Part shown: piece after piece, positions 21,189 through 33,517 of the stretch
How positions within the stretch are numbered: position 1 is the first letter of the stretch
Layout of the letters: every line of letters begins with the position of its first letter
Assembly (NCBI GenBank): GCA_036346355.1
Contig: JAYEVF010000041.1
Location: forward strand, 186,001 to 250,000
Origin: Rhipidocladum racemiflorum
Lineage: Eukaryota; Streptophyta; Magnoliopsida; Poales; Poaceae
Reading direction: 5' to 3'
DNA length: 64,000 nucleotides
Program-made: the position numbers and the translations under genes
Notes under the pieces: generated by a model
The model's input: the letters and a program-made list of their open reading frames with translations, nothing else
What the model was told of the DNA's origin: nothing
The model's database searches: none

Positions 21189-24100
21189 ACTTTAATTAGT
21201 TAGTCAAGCTGGTTGCTCGACCTTAAGGTCAAGTTACAAATATACGCCACGCAGGGCGAAAGCTTATTAAAAGAGAAATAACAGCAGCGGAAAATAAGAT
21301 AACTTCGTGGCGCCATCCAGTATACCACAAGCAACTGACTGGGTTCGCTCCCTAGATAGACGGTTCCTCTTGGAGCTCCTCCTCCAAAGCTGGTGTAGAC
21401 TCTTCTTCAACTGATGTTGTATTGTGGCAAGGGTGAGTACTTGGTACTTAGCAAGTTATGCACAGAATGCAAACTAATATACTACATCCATGGTCTATTA
21501 CAAAGGAGTAGCTCAGGGTATAATTGCAGTGAAACAGCATTTGACAAGTAACATAAGTAGATTCGAAAGCAGAAGAAACAAGTATAAGATCAATAACTCT
21601 TCCAGGAGTTAAATAGACATCATTCCCATTCCTAATTCACATTTCCATCAACGTCATTGTTAAACCAAACCAAACCTTTCAAGTCCAAGTTATTTTCGAG
21701 AAAGTCTAACCCTTGACTGTAATTCCCGAGCAATGTCCAATGCCCGCGGACACGGCTATTCAAATAGATTTTACACTGCAGAGGTTATGCACTTTACCCA
21801 CAAGATACAGGCAAACACCACAAAGGCTCCGTAACGAAGTCTTTCGGAAACTTCTAATAGCACAAGTGGGCCTCCTGGGTTATTGCACACTAACCCTTCC
21901 CTTAGCGAAGGCGAAGTCTAGGCCAATCAACCGTTAGATGGGTACCTGGCTGCAGCCCCAGTACGCTCCCCCGTACAACTACACAACAGGTATAGTTGAC
22001 ACCCCGAGGTCCCACAGGTACGTTATTAGCAACTTAATCAACTAGGTCCGTCCCATTACAGACATGTGGTTGCACGTTTGACTCAGTTCAAAGGCTTGCA
22101 AGGTTAAGTCCTTAGGATGACCAGGGCAAGACTACCCAAAGAACCAAATCAACGTTCCCGGTGCCACAAATGGCCCGCCCGATCATTCTTGCCACATGCC
22201 TCGATCGAAAACTATTTATCAAACCCCCAGTTGTTTACCACGCACCACGTACCATCAATATCATCACCAATAACACATGACACTTCTCAAAACAGGTTCC
22301 ATATCTCATTAAGTCAATGTTATCAAGTATTTGTCAAAATCAGGTTAGGTATACGTGGCAGGTCTAAGCATTATACTACAACGGTCTAAATACCCAGGTT
22401 GGCAATTTAATAATGTCCAACTATTTAATCTACAACTAGGGTGACAAGGGGGTCATGGCATACGATCATTTATGTCAAGGTGGCATACAGCAACTAAGCA
22501 ATTAACTATTCTCCCAAAATTAATTAAAGCATTTTTTAATTGAACTAGCATGTAATAATTTAAATCAAATTAATTTCAAAATGGGATCAACATGGTCAAA
22601 ACACAACTTTCCTTCAAAGAGTACTTGTTCTTGGTCTTGAGCTGGCTCCTGGGTCAACACTTCTCCTTCGAAGCCCTCGGGTACTTCAATGTCTACTCGT
22701 AACGTGTGCAAATGGCAACCAATAAATAAAACAGTACACAAAAAGTATCCAAACATACAAATAAAGTCCATAAACAGATAGAGCATAATTTTATGAATTT
22801 TTAGGAATTTGAATCGGCAAAATCGGAGTTGAAACGCAAAACTTACGAGCATTTAAAGTTTAAATAATCAATTAAATAATATTACGGAGAAAAACTTTGG
22901 TTCAAAAATTAAATAAAATTCACCATTAGGTAGACCTCAATTTTATAAAAATTTAGAAATTTGAATCACTCAAATCGGAGTTAAAATGCAAAAGTTATAA
23001 GCGTTTGAAGTTTCAAAATTCAAATAAATCAATAATCCGAATTAATCCATTTATTTTTATATTGAAAATCCGATTAATGACGTCAGCATGACGTCAGCGC
23101 AGATTTTAATTTCCACCGAATTATTTTTCTATTGGAAAACCGGATTATGATGTCAGCATGACGTTAGCGGGCGCGTGGACTCGGTCCATGGTTCGGCTCG
23201 GGTCCACCGTGGACTCGGCCCACGGCTCATGTGCCTCTGACACGTGGGACCCACCAGATGACGTCACCTCTGACGTCAGCATGGCCCGGCCACAGCACTA
23301 ACATGCGGCCCCACCGATGACGTCATGGGTGACGTCACGGTGCGGTTTTGCTCGGTCGTTGACACGCGGGCCCAGCGTATCAGTGACACGGGCATGCACG
23401 CGCGTACGCGGCTAAGGCACACGTGGCGCAATCTCGACTGTTGATTTGAAAATCGACGGCGCGGATTAGATCGAGGGTTTCACGCGTGGGTTTAACGCGG
23501 TTGATCTGGGCCGTTCGATCTAGATCGGACGGTCCAGATCGGCTAGGGTCTCACCGCGCCACGGGACAACGTGGCATGTCCCGGCGCGTGACGCGTGCAC
23601 GGATCTACGCCGTTGGATTTGGATCCAATGGCTGGGATTAGATCCAATTACCACAACGTGGATCTGATACGGCTGACGTGGACGAACGTGGGCCGTTGGA
23701 TCTTGATCCAACGGTCCAAATCTAATCTGGTTTCTACGGGTTTACGAAACGCGTGGACTCACCGTGGCCGTTTGATCTTGATCGGACGGCTGTCCGAGCT
23801 CGAGGCGACGATGGTGACGCGGCGGGGCTGCGGTGGCCGGAGACGGAGACGATGACACGCCCAACGGCGTTTGGACGCGATTCCGGCGAGGTGAAATATC
23901 CCCACGGGTGCGCCTCGGTCTGGGGATCTCGGAACTGGGCTCAGCCGCGGCGGAGAACGGCGGACGATGGAGGGGTGAAGCAAAAACCGTGGCGGAGGAG
24001 AGAGCAACTACGGTGAGCAATTGCGGGCCCGTCGGGGCATTACGGGCGGCGGCGGCTAGGGCAACGGCTGCGCGGGGTCAAGGCGGTCCTCGGGGTGCGA

Positions 24101-24808
24101 CCCGGGCATTAAATACCCTCGGCGTCCGCGCAAAAGGTGGAACCCTAGGCCCACACGGCGGCGGAGTCCGACGGTGATTCAAACGGGAAAGACGCAATCT
24201 AGGCCGTACACGTGGCGCATCCAACGGCCACGATCGCGCGGGCGGAACCGGATACGGCTTGAACCGGTACTGGTTGATCTTGACCGTTGGATCTAAATCC
24301 AACGGTCCAGATCGGCTGATCTCTGGGTTAGTGCAGTGCGGGCGCACGTGTGCTACGTGGCTCAATGTGGGCCGTTGGATCTTGATCCAACGGTCCACGA
24401 GTCACGGATCGGTCCGGCTCGGCTAGGCTCAAACGCGGCGCGGTTGGGTTCGGGTCGGACTCGAACTCGAACTCGAGTCCGACTCAGGCTCGGTCGCATG
24501 AACTGTGCAACCAACTCGATTTTTCCAGCGATTAAAATAATCCGATTAACTTCTAGAAATTCATTTAATTCAAGAAAAATAGAAAAATACTCAGAAAAAT
24601 TCCAGAAAATATTTTAGGACATCTGGGACTCAAATAAAATATTTCCAGCAAAAATTTATTTGCAAATTTTAATTCTTTAATTATTTCAAAAGGGAATAAA
24701 TTCAAATAAATGTCAAATAAATCCAAATAAATTCCATAAAATTTCAAAAATTCACAAAAGTGCAAAATAACATTTAAATTCATGAAAACCAAAAATTGGG
24801 GTGTTACA

Positions 24809-25150
24809 GAGATTTTCCAGAAAATGATTTTTATTGTGTTTATAGAGATTTTATGACATCAGCATGACATCATAATTGTCTTTTTCAATATAAATTTAAT
24901 TCCATTAAAAAATCAAAATAGCCGTGACACGTGTTGTTCTCTGAATGTTCCACGTGTCACAGTGACATCAGCGGTGACATCGTAAATATATTTTTTGTAG
25001 AAAAATATTTTGGATGAAAATCAAAATAGTTGCTGACATCATCATGACATCATATTTCCTATTGTCAGTACAAAACTAATTCAAGAAATTCAATTTATTC
25101 TTTTAATGTATTTTCAAACTTTGAATAGCTTGTTCTTCCTCACACGAACT
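24809..25150. other. AT-rich remnant between T2 and Y2
   Basis: About 340 bp has no coding signal. It contains repeated short phrases (tgacatcagcatgacatcat, ccacgtgtcac) reminiscent of the T2 LTR text at 23080-23340. It is probably older LTR sequence into which T2 and Y2 inserted. Confidence 0.4.
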
Positions 25151-26057
25151 CCGATTGAGGTGATTCCTAATAGAAGCAACGGTCCCAATCTTTCGATGAG
25201 AAGGATAAATCTCGACTTCTGTGGAGAGTCAACGTTAGCGGCCCGACTACAACCATCTAGGATGTTGCGCCTTAGCGACCGATACACCAACTCCAGAGGG
25301 TTATTGATATCGCCGGTGTGTGATCAACCTGACCACGAGGGTCTGGGTTCCTGCAAGCAATTGAAGAACTAGCAAGAATAAGATAACAAGCAATCTGAAA
25401 TTGCGAATATGAATATTTAATTTCCAAACTGAAATTTGGAGTCTTGCAATTACGTGCGCAGGCGGCCTAATCGACATGCGTTTGCACAGACAGTAGCAAA
25501 AGCTAAACTGATTTACAAAGCAAAACTCAAGTCTCTTAGGTGGCCTATTGCCTCTATTATATAGTGGAGGGATGTAGCCAAAAACTAAACACTAAGCAAG
25601 GTGGTACTAAACTTGTAGTCATGCAACTTGGGCCTTCGTGGGCCGGTGGAGGGAGGAAGTGGTACCACAATTCATGGGCCGGCCTGAGAAGGAGTGGTGC
25701 CATGATGGGCCTTAGTGCCTCCTTGGCCCATCATGGTTGGGCCTCCTTGTTTCAACATGTTCTGGCCCGTGGGCCTTGGCGCCTCCTTGGCCCATCATGG
25801 TTGGTGCCTCCTTCTTTCAACATATTCTGGCCCATGGGCCTTGGCGCCTCCTTGGCCCATCATGGTTGGTGCCTCCTTCTTTCAACATGTTTGGGCCCAT
25901 TTTGATCTGGTATTGTATCGGCACTTCTCCATAATTTGTGAGCACCATGTTGACCATTTGCTGGCGTGCACAACCTCATGTAATTGGTCCTTTCATCATT
26001 TCCTCTTGACGTGTAGGTGTCGGCGTGGCTGCATCGAAGAGAGTGATGTCCTCATCA
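25150..26057 (-). repeat. Y2 3' LTR, diverged
   Basis: It starts (minus) at 26057 with TGATGAGGACATC and shares the gatctttcgatgag, cgccttagcga and aactccagagggttattga blocks with Y1 and Y3. Three direct copies of a 65-bp unit (25707, 25771 and 25836 to about 25900; core ctccttggcccatcatggtt) are an insertion particular to this copy. Confidence 0.75.
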
Positions 26058-26070
26058 TCCTCCCCTTCTT

Positions 26071-27810
26071 GCATTGGAGTCATCCTCGACTCAAGCTCCT
26101 CCTCAGAACCCAAGTATAGCTTCAAATCTGCAACGTTAAATGCGGGACTAACCCCAAAATCCGCAGGCAACTCAAGCTTATATGCATTATCGTTAATCCG
26201 TTCAAGTACTTTAAATGGACCATCAGCTCATGGCATTAATTTAGATTTCCGTAACTCAGGAGAACGATCTTTGCGCAAATGTAGCCAAACAAGATCACCA
26301 GGTTCAAATTTTAATTGCTTTCTTCCTTCACTACCAGCAAGTTTATATTTAGCATTCATTCTTTCAATGTTCTCTTTTGTGGACTCATGCATTTTTATCA
26401 TTAAATAAGCACGTTGCTTAGCATCAAAATTAATCTTTTCAGAAGATGGTAGTGGCAATAAATCAATTGGAGCACGAGGCACAAAACCATATACAATCTC
26501 AAAAGGGCACATCTTGGTAGTGGAATGTTTTGATCTATTGTAAGCAAACTCAACATGAGGCAAGCATTCTTCCCACATTTTAATGTTCTTTTTTAACACA
26601 GCCCTAAGCATGGTAGATAGGATTCTATTAACAACCTCAGTTTGTCCATCAGTTTGGGGATGACAAGTAGTTGAGAATAATAATTTAGTCCCCAATTTGG
26701 CCCATAGAATTCTCCAAAAATGGCTAAGAAATTTAGCATGTCTATCTGAAACAATTGTATTTGGCACACCATGCAAACAAACAATTTCACGAAAGAAAAG
26801 ATCAGCAATATGAGTAGCATCATCAGTTTTGTGGCAAGGTATGAAATGAGCCATCTTAGAGAATCTATCAACCACCACAAATATATTATCCCTCCCCTTC
26901 TTAGTTCTAGGCAATCCTAAAACAAAGTCAATTGAAATGTCTTCCCAAGGTAAAGAAGGAACAGGGAGAGGCATATACAAACCATGGGGTTGAAGACAAG
27001 ATTTTCCTTTCTAACAAGTTATGCAGCGAGCTACATACCTTTCAACGTCTCTTCTCATCTTGGGCCAATAAAAATGGCTAGCAAGTAAATCCTCTGTCTT
27101 TTTGACACCAAAGTGTCCCATCAAAGCACCTCCATGTGCTTCCTGCAAAAGCAACAAACGAATGGACCCAGCAGGAATGCATAGCTTGTTAGCTCTAAAT
27201 ACAAACCCATCATTAATGAAAAATTTGTTCCAAGTTTTTCCTTCTTTACAATTCAACAATACATCTTTAAAATCATCATCATGCACGTATTGTTGTTTAA
27301 TCGTCTCTAATCTAAAGATTTTGAAATCACGCTGTGAAAGCATGGTATATCTTCGAGACAAAGCATCAGCAATAACATTATCTTTTCCCTGCTTGTGTTT
27401 TATGACATAAGGAAAATATTCACTGAATTCAACCCATTTTGCATGTCTACGATTTAGTTAGCTTGACTTCGAATATGCTTTAATGATTCATGATCAGAGT
27501 GAACGACAAATTCTTTGGGCCATAAATAATGTTGCCATGTTTCCAAAGTTTGAACTAGAGCATATAATTCCTTATCATAAGTAGAATAGTTCAAACTAGG
27601 CCCACTCAACTTTTCACTGAAATATGCAACAGGTTTTCCTCCCTGTATGAGCACACCGCCCAACCCGATTCCACTAGCATCACATTCTAATTCGAAAGTC
27701 TTAGAAAAGTCTGGTAGTTGGAGTAAGGGTGCATGTGTTAACTTATCTTTTAAGGTATCGAAGGCATCTTCATGTGCTTTACCCCAAACAAATGGCACTC
27801 CCTTCTTGGT
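26071..27810 (-). pseudogene. Y2 pol remnant: RNase H, integrase and C-terminal tail
   Basis: RNase H (27810-27454) shows FELECDASGIGLGGVL, YDKELYAL and HSDHESLKH. The integrase zinc-binding domain follows (27361-27011; HGGALMGHFG, RCITC). Next comes the catalytic core (26980-26228; SIDFVLGLPR, VSDRHAKF, HPQTDGQTEVVNR) and the C-terminal region with GVSPAFNVADLKLYL and EGEDDEDI, which runs into the LTR. It is broken by a frameshift near 27440, a TAG at 27013-27011 between the zinc-binding domain and core, and a TGA at 26230-26228 that looks like a CGA-to-TGA change. No chromodomain of the Tekay type is present. The tail is the one found in Y1 and Y3. Confidence 0.88.
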
Positions 27811-29990
27811 TGTGACAACTCAGAATGTGACATTATAGTTTTCGGCATTACGGTACAACTTTGTATCGCGTTTTCGGGCCGTTTTCGGGTGTTTCGACCT
27901 TTTCGGGGAAACTTGGGCCTTGGGGGGATCTTTTTGGGCCTTAGGTGGGGCTCCTTGGCCCATGTGGGGAGGAGGGGGCTACCAACCTGCCCTAGGGCGC
28001 CCCCATGCGCGGATGCGCCCCACCTCCTCCTCTCCCTCCCATAGCCGCCACCCCCTCCAAGCCCTAGCCGCCCCTCCTCTCCCCTCCCATGCGCCACCCC
28101 CTCCCTCTCCTTCCCACCTCTAGCCGGCCCTAGCTCCTCCTCATAGCCACTCCGATCTCGCTGTCTAGGAGCCCTTCGTCCAAGGAGATCCGGCGTTCCC
28201 GGTGATTTCGGCGTCCCCGGTGATCGGCGGGAAGATCGGGCCACGAGGAGGCGGAGTTCGTCGATCGGGTGTCTCTCCAAGAAGAGGTAAGCCCCGGGGA
28301 TCTTGGTTCTAGGGTGTAGGTGCTGGTTAGATGGTCAATTCCATGGTTAATCTTGGTTTTTAGGTGCTGTTCTGAGTTGAGATTAGGGTGTTTGCAATGG
28401 TTGTCTCACGTTCTGCTTCGGGCAAATTAGGCAAACGACCTAGGGTTTGAGTTTTCGCAATTTTAGAATCAGAATTTGGTCAGCCGCCTGTTACGAAAGT
28501 TGTCGATAACTTCAATACCTTTAATTGGACACCAAGAACGTCCAATTCCGCCCAGCCGTTTGAAAGTTATGATCGTTTTACCGAACGTGTTCAAATCTGT
28601 GACGTAATTGGGGCAGTAGAAGCCGAATCAGCCTTTGCCAATACTTAGAGAAAGCTAGGAAATTTCCTAATCTTTGCGATAATGTACTCGTTTACTTAAT
28701 TTGTAGAACTAGAACTCAAGTTATGCTAGTTTGAAGCCTGCTGTCCCGGGGGACAGATTCTTTGTTTTTCGGCTTTGGGAGTAGTTTGCGAAGTCGGGGT
28801 AGATGAGCGATTGTGTACTATTTTGTGGGCACGATTTGAGTGTGTGGTATCTATGTGCAGGTGGTGTGACCCCGGGAGTGCCCTCATCCTCTCGCCAATC
28901 CGTCGCCCGCGGTTAAGGCAAGTGTATTGTAGTGGTTGCGGCTTAGGGAGCCGTAATGTTTGAATATGAGATGGTATACACATGTTTTATGATATGATGC
29001 CATGATTGATGTTTGCCTATGACATGATGAACATGATTTCATATTGATCATGATTTCGTTGTATTAAATGTTTATGCCAATCTTTACATGTTTATGTCAT
29101 ATGTGCATTCATAATGGAAGAGGCGTCCCATGCTGATGCGGGCCTCTGTGTTCACACGTAGTGAACACGAAAGACCTACCTCGTAGTCCCATCCACGGTT
29201 GCGCATGGGAGCGAGTCAGTAAGAGTAGGCACCCTCCATCTACGGGATGGAAGGGGAAAGGGGGTGCACGCCGACGGGTGTGCACTCGGCAATACCGGTA
29301 TGTGCTTCAAAAGGATATGTGCATTGCATTGCATGAATGAAGTGGTTTATGAGATTATTATGATGTTCTATGAGATGCATATGAAGATTTTATTTGAGAT
29401 GTTTATGATGATGTTATATGAGAGCATAAATGAAGTTCATGAGTTGATTCTCAGGATATGTGAATGGCATTAAGTATGTATGTGAGTTGTTATTGTTTTG
29501 GTATAATTGCAATATACTTACTGAGTGATGAACTCACGCTTGTATTTTATGTTGTTTTTAGGTACCATGAAACCGGCATGCGGGAAAGGGCATTAGCTAC
29601 ACTTCTACACGTAGCTTCACACTTATAGACAGTTTAATCATTTGGAGTCATGATAATAATGATTAGTGCCATGAAACTTGGTGTATGGCTTGGTTTGAGC
29701 TTAAGTTCATCGTTTGATTCGTTATAATTTGTGGAATGGTTGAATTCCCTATTTTAGACATAAGTGATGCTATATCAATTGTTATTGATGTTTTAGATGT
29801 CTCTTATCATGTTATATCTTGCCTTAGTATTACTGTTGTTTCAATTCATGGAAAAACAAAGGAGATGCTGCCGAAATTTTCGGTTTTAGCATTTGCACAT
29901 TTGCTGTAATTTATCTTTATTTGTGGTATTTAGATGTTGTTTAGTGTATGTTTGGTAACATTCAGGCATACTAGATGCCGGGGTGTTACA
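27811..29990 (+). repeat. X1 5' LTR (2180 bp)
   Basis: It begins TGTGACAACTC and ends GGGGTGTTACA. GC-rich purine/pyrimidine text is at 27880-28280, with chance reading frames on both strands. The hairpin block ggcaccctccatctacgggatgg at about 29226-29270 corresponds to that of X2 and X3. Confidence 0.85.
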
Positions 29991-29992
29991 GT

Positions 29993-30004
29993 TGGTATCA
30001 GAGT
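29993..30004 (+). other. X1 primer binding site (tRNA-Met)
   Basis: tggtatcagagt lies two bases after the LTR end and differs from the usual site at the last base shown. Confidence 0.8.
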
Positions 30005-33000
30005 GGGCTTTAGGTCCGTGGAATGTGAATGTAGTAATTTACTCTAGAGTAAACTAAAATATTGACTTGAAAACGTAGAAACATGGCATAGGTTTACTTG
30101 TTAAAATTTGGCCTTAGGGCAATAACCTTAAAATCTGCAATAGTTTAGTTAACTAATTTAAAACTTGACACACTCTGATGCACAGTAGGAAGGGTATGGG
30201 TATCGATGCTATCCGCTTAAATATTGTATTTAAGCTTGATGTTAAATGCTGCATTTTGATGATGTATGATGTTATATTTATGAAAGTATTGATTGAGATG
30301 ATATATGTTTGATGTAGTAATGTGGTGGTGCCGGAGGTTTCCGGTCACCTTCTATTGTTTGTAGTAATATTATGCGGAGTATTGGTGTGGCCAATGAGAG
30401 CCATCACCAAAAGACTATTAACCTCCCGTAGGGAGAGTGCTTATCCTTTCTGTCGTAGACCGTGTAGTTGGTTGGAGTTGATTAGAAAAGTTGATGGTGG
30501 ATCCTTTTGAATTTCTTTTACCGTTTTGACGATCGGTGTGGTTGGTTTTCTTGGTATTAGTTGATTGAAATCAAAAGAAAAGTGTGTGGGTATTGGATTC
30601 TTGCGGATTGTTCCATAGGCGGTTTGTGGTTTTGACTTCCTTGGTTGAAGACGAAGAAGAAGAGTTGTGTGTTGCGCGTCTTTTGGTCGCAATCTTTGTT
30701 TTGACACCCGGTTTTGTTGGTAATGGTGGACTATCTTGGGGAGGAAACATATGTGGTTGTTGTTCTCCCTATCTAAGAAAATATTGAAGTTTCTCCTTGT
30801 GCAGACCTTAAGTTGGGTGGCGTTAAGTTTGAATCTTTATCGAAAAAGAATTTGGTGGAACATTTGTTTTTCCTGGTGCCTCCATCTTCTTTCTTGGAAA
30901 TTGTAGATCTTGAGATTTCTTTAGGAGTTTTGGCTATCAGAGTTGGAAATTTGAGAGTTGAGCTCTCCTGCATGTTTGTTGGAGTTTTGTTTTTCTTCCT
31001 TGCCTGGAAAGGAGAAATTGTTCATCGGTGTTCCTTCTTGTTCTTGAGCTATGGTTTATGGAATGACATGTTGCTAAGTTAAATTGTGAGTTGAATCAAT
31101 TCAATGTGATTATTATCTCTATCTTGAGAATAAATAGACTACTAGTGTTGTAGTTTACTCTGTAGCGAGAATGATTAAATGGGTTAATATACATGCTTAG
31201 AATCTGTTGCTTTGCTTTAAAAGTGCTTATGATCCTCGTTAATGTTTAAAGTTTAAACCCTGATGCATAGTTAGAATATTAAGATGATGTAAATTAAGAT
31301 GATGTAATTAAAGAAATCTTGCTGGTTGTTTAAAGATGTTCTAATTTAACGTGTTAGTAGAGAAATTCAATCATGCTGGCTTGTGACCTTAACTTGGAAG
31401 TTGATTAGAGTTGCTATTTATGTTGTTGCAAACCATTAGTATATTTGGAAGTGTGCATAAGTGTTCCTATAATGCTAGTACCGAAGTCAATTGGGAAAAC
31501 ATAGGTCTTGTTGTTGTTTTAAGTACATTGTGCTGATCTAACTTATTAAATTTATTTATAGTTGAAATATGTTGGGTAGTGGCAATTGTGTTATAACCTA
31601 TGGATAGAGTAACTAAAAACAATGCGGTTGTTTTTATGATTTTGCTCAATTATTGATATTAATGACTTAGTAGTGGTGGTCCATTGTGTAGATTACTTGT
31701 TGGAAACAATTGTTAAGGAGGAGGTTATTGTAACATGTTGTGATGGAGTGAACTCTGGATAATTAACCTGATGTAGAATTTTATCCTGAATGAATGCATG
31801 TCTTAGAATCATAGTTACGAATTTTGTCTTGTAGAGATAATATTGACTTGTTGAAGTCATTTATCGATTGAACAAGTTTCAATTGTCCAGATGTTGACGT
31901 ATGGTTGGTATAAAAATTGATAGGTTGATCATGCTTAAGTATCTGTTGAAGTACTATGTTTGAAATATAGAATACGTTGTTATATGATGTGTTGGTCTGT
32001 GGGGATCATGATGAGGTAGTATTGGTTAGATGCCTTTTGATAAGCATCATAAACTTTAATTAAAAGTGTTGGGAATGGTAACTAGAGAAAGAATTTGTTA
32101 TGTAAATTTTGTTAAATCCGGTTGGACCTTCTCAATGAGTAAGTAGTGAATTTTGAAGTCTTTAATGAAAAGCGTAGTGGAACACTAGAGACGGTTGTAT
32201 TTATGCTAAGCTGGTGTTTAAAACCTTTTTGGACTGGTTTGTGTGTTTGCTAGTTTGGTTGAATGCTTTCGGGCAAGGTATTCCTTATGTTGTATTTCAG
32301 AGTTTCCCTAAAACTCCTAGAAATTGGTGCCAATCTTTGGTTTTGGCGAATTTGTTTAGTTTGTGTTGTGAGTATGGGTTTACACCCAAAAGTCTTTGAG
32401 AGGATCGCGCTCTTTCGCGTTCTCACTGAATTACCTTTGGAATAAATGCTTAAAAGGAAGCAGATGGTCATAATGGGTTGTGTTGGAAACTTTTGAGTTG
32501 AGCCCTTGATGTGTAACTCTATTTGGTTAGAGTTGGAGTTATTTGGAAAATGTGTCTGGTGTGCGTGTGCTTCACAAGGGTGGATTTTTATGAATGTTTC
32601 ATGAGCGATTTGTTAGTGAAGTGTTTGATTTTGGAGTCGATGTTCTTTTCCAAAATGTTGATTTTGGTTAGAATGCGAGGTTTTGCAAGTTTAGCTTTCA
32701 ATTAATGGTGGATTATGACACGATATGGTGTTTTACTATTAACTATGATGCCGTCGTAGTTTATCTGAATTATTGCAATCATCAATGTTATGGGTGTTTC
32801 AATCATGTGGTACCGAAGAAGAAGTCTTTTGGTGAATGACTATTCGGTATTGTTGTTACATGAAGAATTAATGGTGAATAGGAATCATGACATCATTTGT
32901 ATATACTTAATCATAAAGAGTCGATGAGCCAAGTCGGTGAGAAAGTCATATATGGAAATACGACTAATCCGGAGTGCTCTTGAAGAGTGCATTTATGTCA

Positions 33001-33365
33001 TGAATCGAGATTTCCCTTGCTTTCTAGTATGAAAAGAAAAGAATGAATAATTTTTGGTATTTTGGCTGTGGTATAGGAGATTTGTGTTTCCTTTGCGATT
33101 TGGCTTAGGAAAGTAAATGAGTGCTCATTGAATGTTGCCGAATTCTTTCCAAAGTGGTTTTTTCGCGCTTTGGGGTTCGAGTTGTTTTTATGGATCAATG
33201 GGGTTCATGGTTTATGGTTGAGTATGCTAAGGATGTATACTCTTGGGCTTGGTTGGTTGCGTGAAAAGATTGTGAGGGCGAGACCCTCTTAAGAAAAGAG
33301 CCGATTGTGGTTTGGTAAGGTTTTATAGTCCTAGCTTGGGGCTAGGTGCTGGACATTAGTGGTAT
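30005..33365 (+). other. X1 internal region, no protein-coding signal
   Basis: 3.36 kb is colinear with X2 (to about 31900) and X3 reversed (to about 60620). A 62-aa frame at 30322-30510 resembles one at the same place in X3 (63706-63524), sharing GHLLLFVV and ESAYPFCRR. In X2 the same stretch is broken, so it may be just DNA homology. The rest has no frame above about 90 codons. Confidence 0.65.
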
Positions 33366-33517
33366 ATCCTGCGACTAGACGCACGGAGCCTGGCAAGCCG
33401 AGGGGCACCATAATCCAAGGTGACATGGATGAGGCCGATACGGTACGCGGTTTGCGGAAGTGTAGATTATGCAACCAACCTGGCCACGACCGTAGGAGGT
33501 GCCCAAATCAAGTGTAA
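33366..33517 (+). pseudogene. Mutator-type transposase C-terminus (CCHC knuckle)
   Basis: The frame encodes PATRRTEPGKPRGTI, then KCRLCNQPGHDRRRC and a stop at 33515-33517. The CX2CX4HX4C knuckle (33461-33502), preceded by a basic RR..PG.PR stretch, is the usual end of plant MuDR/FAR1-type transposases after the SWIM domain. The catalytic part is absent: X1 sequence abuts directly upstream. Confidence 0.7.

Larger units (their letters stand above)
15245..24808 (-). repeat. T2 5' LTR, split by X2
   Basis: The LTR is in two pieces, 15245-15371 and 21194-24808, about 3.74 kb when the insertion is removed. On the minus strand it starts TGTAACACCCC (24808) and ends gggtcccggca. The pieces match the T1 LTRs: 21200-21700 corresponds to T1 1-540, and 24030-24808 to T1 6363-7049. 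A TATA-like attaaata lies at 24108-24115 (minus). A GC-rich part (23000-24500) has many short direct repeats built on ccgttggatc.tgatccaacggtc, an inverted motif that recurs at about 23610, 23700, 24290 and 24370. Reading frames within it look like chance. Confidence 0.85.
25150..27810 (-). mobile_element. Y2, decayed Y-family element (pol and 3' LTR)
   Basis: Minus-strand order: RT end/RNase H, integrase, tail, then a 3' LTR whose far end is near 25150-25170. The purine tract (minus AAGAAGGGGAGGA, 26070-26058) directly precedes the LTR start TGATGAGGACATC (26057). The left LTR end is degraded, though ctttcgatgag at 25193-25203 matches Y1 and Y3. The right side is cut by X1 at 27811, so 5' LTR, gag and most of RT are gone. 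Confidence 0.8.
27811..33365 (+). mobile_element. X1, large non-coding LTR retrotransposon, 3' truncated
   Basis: It comprises a 5' LTR (27811-29990), primer site (29993-30004) and 3.4 kb of internal sequence matching X3 in reverse. The match ends at ggacattagtggtat (33365), after which Mutator-like sequence begins; there is no 3' LTR. The LTR starts in the RNase H/RT region of Y2, so X1 is younger than Y2. No protein domain was found in any frame. Confidence 0.82.

Noticed and set aside
23595..24398. Several 80-115 codon frames on both strands
   Set aside because: GC-rich LTR sequence of T2 gives overlapping open frames on both strands with low-complexity Arg/Pro products; no homology seen.
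25540..26119. Overlapping 121- and 134-codon frames as genes
   Set aside because: They are produced by the 65-bp DNA repeat in the Y2 LTR, open in several frames at once.
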